Shown: piece by piece, positions 63,891-64,000 of the stretch
Position numbering within the stretch: the first letter of the stretch is position 1
Layout of the letters: each line of letters opens with the position of its first letter
Assembly: GCA_002433075.1 (NCBI GenBank)
Contig: DJHM01000034.1
Location: 70,996-134,995 of the forward strand
DNA length: 64,000 nt
Reading direction: 5' to 3'
Source: Latescibacteria bacterium UBA6620
Lineage (GTDB): Bacteria; Latescibacterota; UBA2968
Translations under genes and position numbers: made by a program
The notes under the pieces: model-generated
Told to the model about the DNA's origin: nothing
Database searches by the model: none
The model's input: only the letters and a program-made list of their open reading frames with translations

Positions 63891-64000
63891 ATGAGCGAAA
63901 GACCCAACATCGTTCTCATCGTCGCCGACGACCTGGGATTCTCCGATCTCGGGTGCTACGGTGGGGAGATCGAAACGCCGAACCTCGATCGGCTCGCCGG
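63891..64000 (+). CDS. Sulfatase (partial, N-terminus only)
   Basis: Starts at ATG 63891 and runs off the window after 36 codons. PNIVLIVADDLGFSDLGCYG is the hallmark N-terminus of type I sulfatases, with the Asp pair that binds calcium; the CxPxR formylglycine site lies beyond the window. No signal peptide precedes it in this frame. A short sequence resembling a common intergenic repeat (TCTGTGTCCATCTGTGGTT) lies about 20 bases upstream. Confidence 0.88.
   Translation, partial: MSERPNIVLIVADDLGFSDLGCYGGEIETPNLDRLA

Noticed and set aside
1..64000. CRISPR array, tRNA or rRNA genes
   Set aside because: No regularly spaced direct repeats, cloverleaf with CCA end or rRNA-like blocks were seen by eye.

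Overview
The window is a high-GC bacterial stretch without rRNA, tRNA, replication genes or phage/transposase genes. It holds about 55 intact or nearly intact genes plus a dozen broken ones, most on the plus strand. The recurring families are Fe(II)/2-oxoglutarate PhyH dioxygenases (7 genes, 8 domains), Gfo/Idh/MocA oxidoreductases (7), TIM-barrel sugar isomerases (3), DegT-type aminotransferases (2), large DUF6784/DUF6785-like membrane proteins (2), sialidase-like propellers (2), a GH32-like protein, a DUF3604-like protein and the start of a sulfatase. PhyH and MocA expansion together with eukaryote-like ankyrin proteins and sulfatases recalls Candidatus Poribacteria, Latescibacterota and related marine or sponge-associated lineages. 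This is inferred from family content and recall; there is no phylogenetic marker gene here.

Layout. 0-9.6 kb: amidohydrolase, broken epimerase, broken ankyrin protein, two MocA oxidoreductases, broken membrane protein, broken polysaccharide deacetylase, class V aminotransferase, sugar isomerase. 9.6-14.7 kb: a GNAT gene, then a minus-strand unit of DUF6785-like membrane protein, DegT aminotransferase and zinc dehydrogenase. 15-20.5 kb: second decayed ankyrin gene, NUDIX, PhyH, gene fragments, VOC protein, PhyH fused to HEAT-like repeats, broken GNAT. 20.7-27.6 kb: a DHFR strikingly like integron DfrA1, PhyH, SDR, THUMP-type RNA methyltransferase, three consecutive gene remnants, metallophosphoesterase, isochorismatase-like hydrolase. 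27.7-33.5 kb: GH32-like protein, threonine aldolase, a MocA protein lacking the catalytic motif, tandem PhyH protein. 33.5-41.2 kb: EamA transporter, broken TPR gene, CoA-transferase, then a compact PhyH / MocA / SGNH / DUF6785-like unit. 41.3-51 kb: a plus-strand run (DJ-1, cupin, HIBADH, isomerase, two MocA, DegT, ABM-like, enolase superfamily, LarA-like) that looks like a sugar-acid or hydroxy-acid pathway. 51-64 kb: propellers, HD hydrolase, PhyH, Hyi-like isomerase, aldo/keto reductase, DUF5069, SDR, MocA, PhyH, DUF3604-like, dehydrogenase, sulfatase start.

Read together, the intact genes describe import and oxidative, reductive, isomerising and transaminating processing of unusual sugars, sugar acids or small oxidised metabolites, probably released from complex glycans. 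The broken genes are mostly accessory types (ankyrin, TPR, GNAT, kinase, HAD, VOC). At least four carry substitution-type nonsense codons as well as or instead of indels, which points to real gene decay as well as possible assembly error. Intergenic spaces carry several palindromic or inverted-repeat elements.
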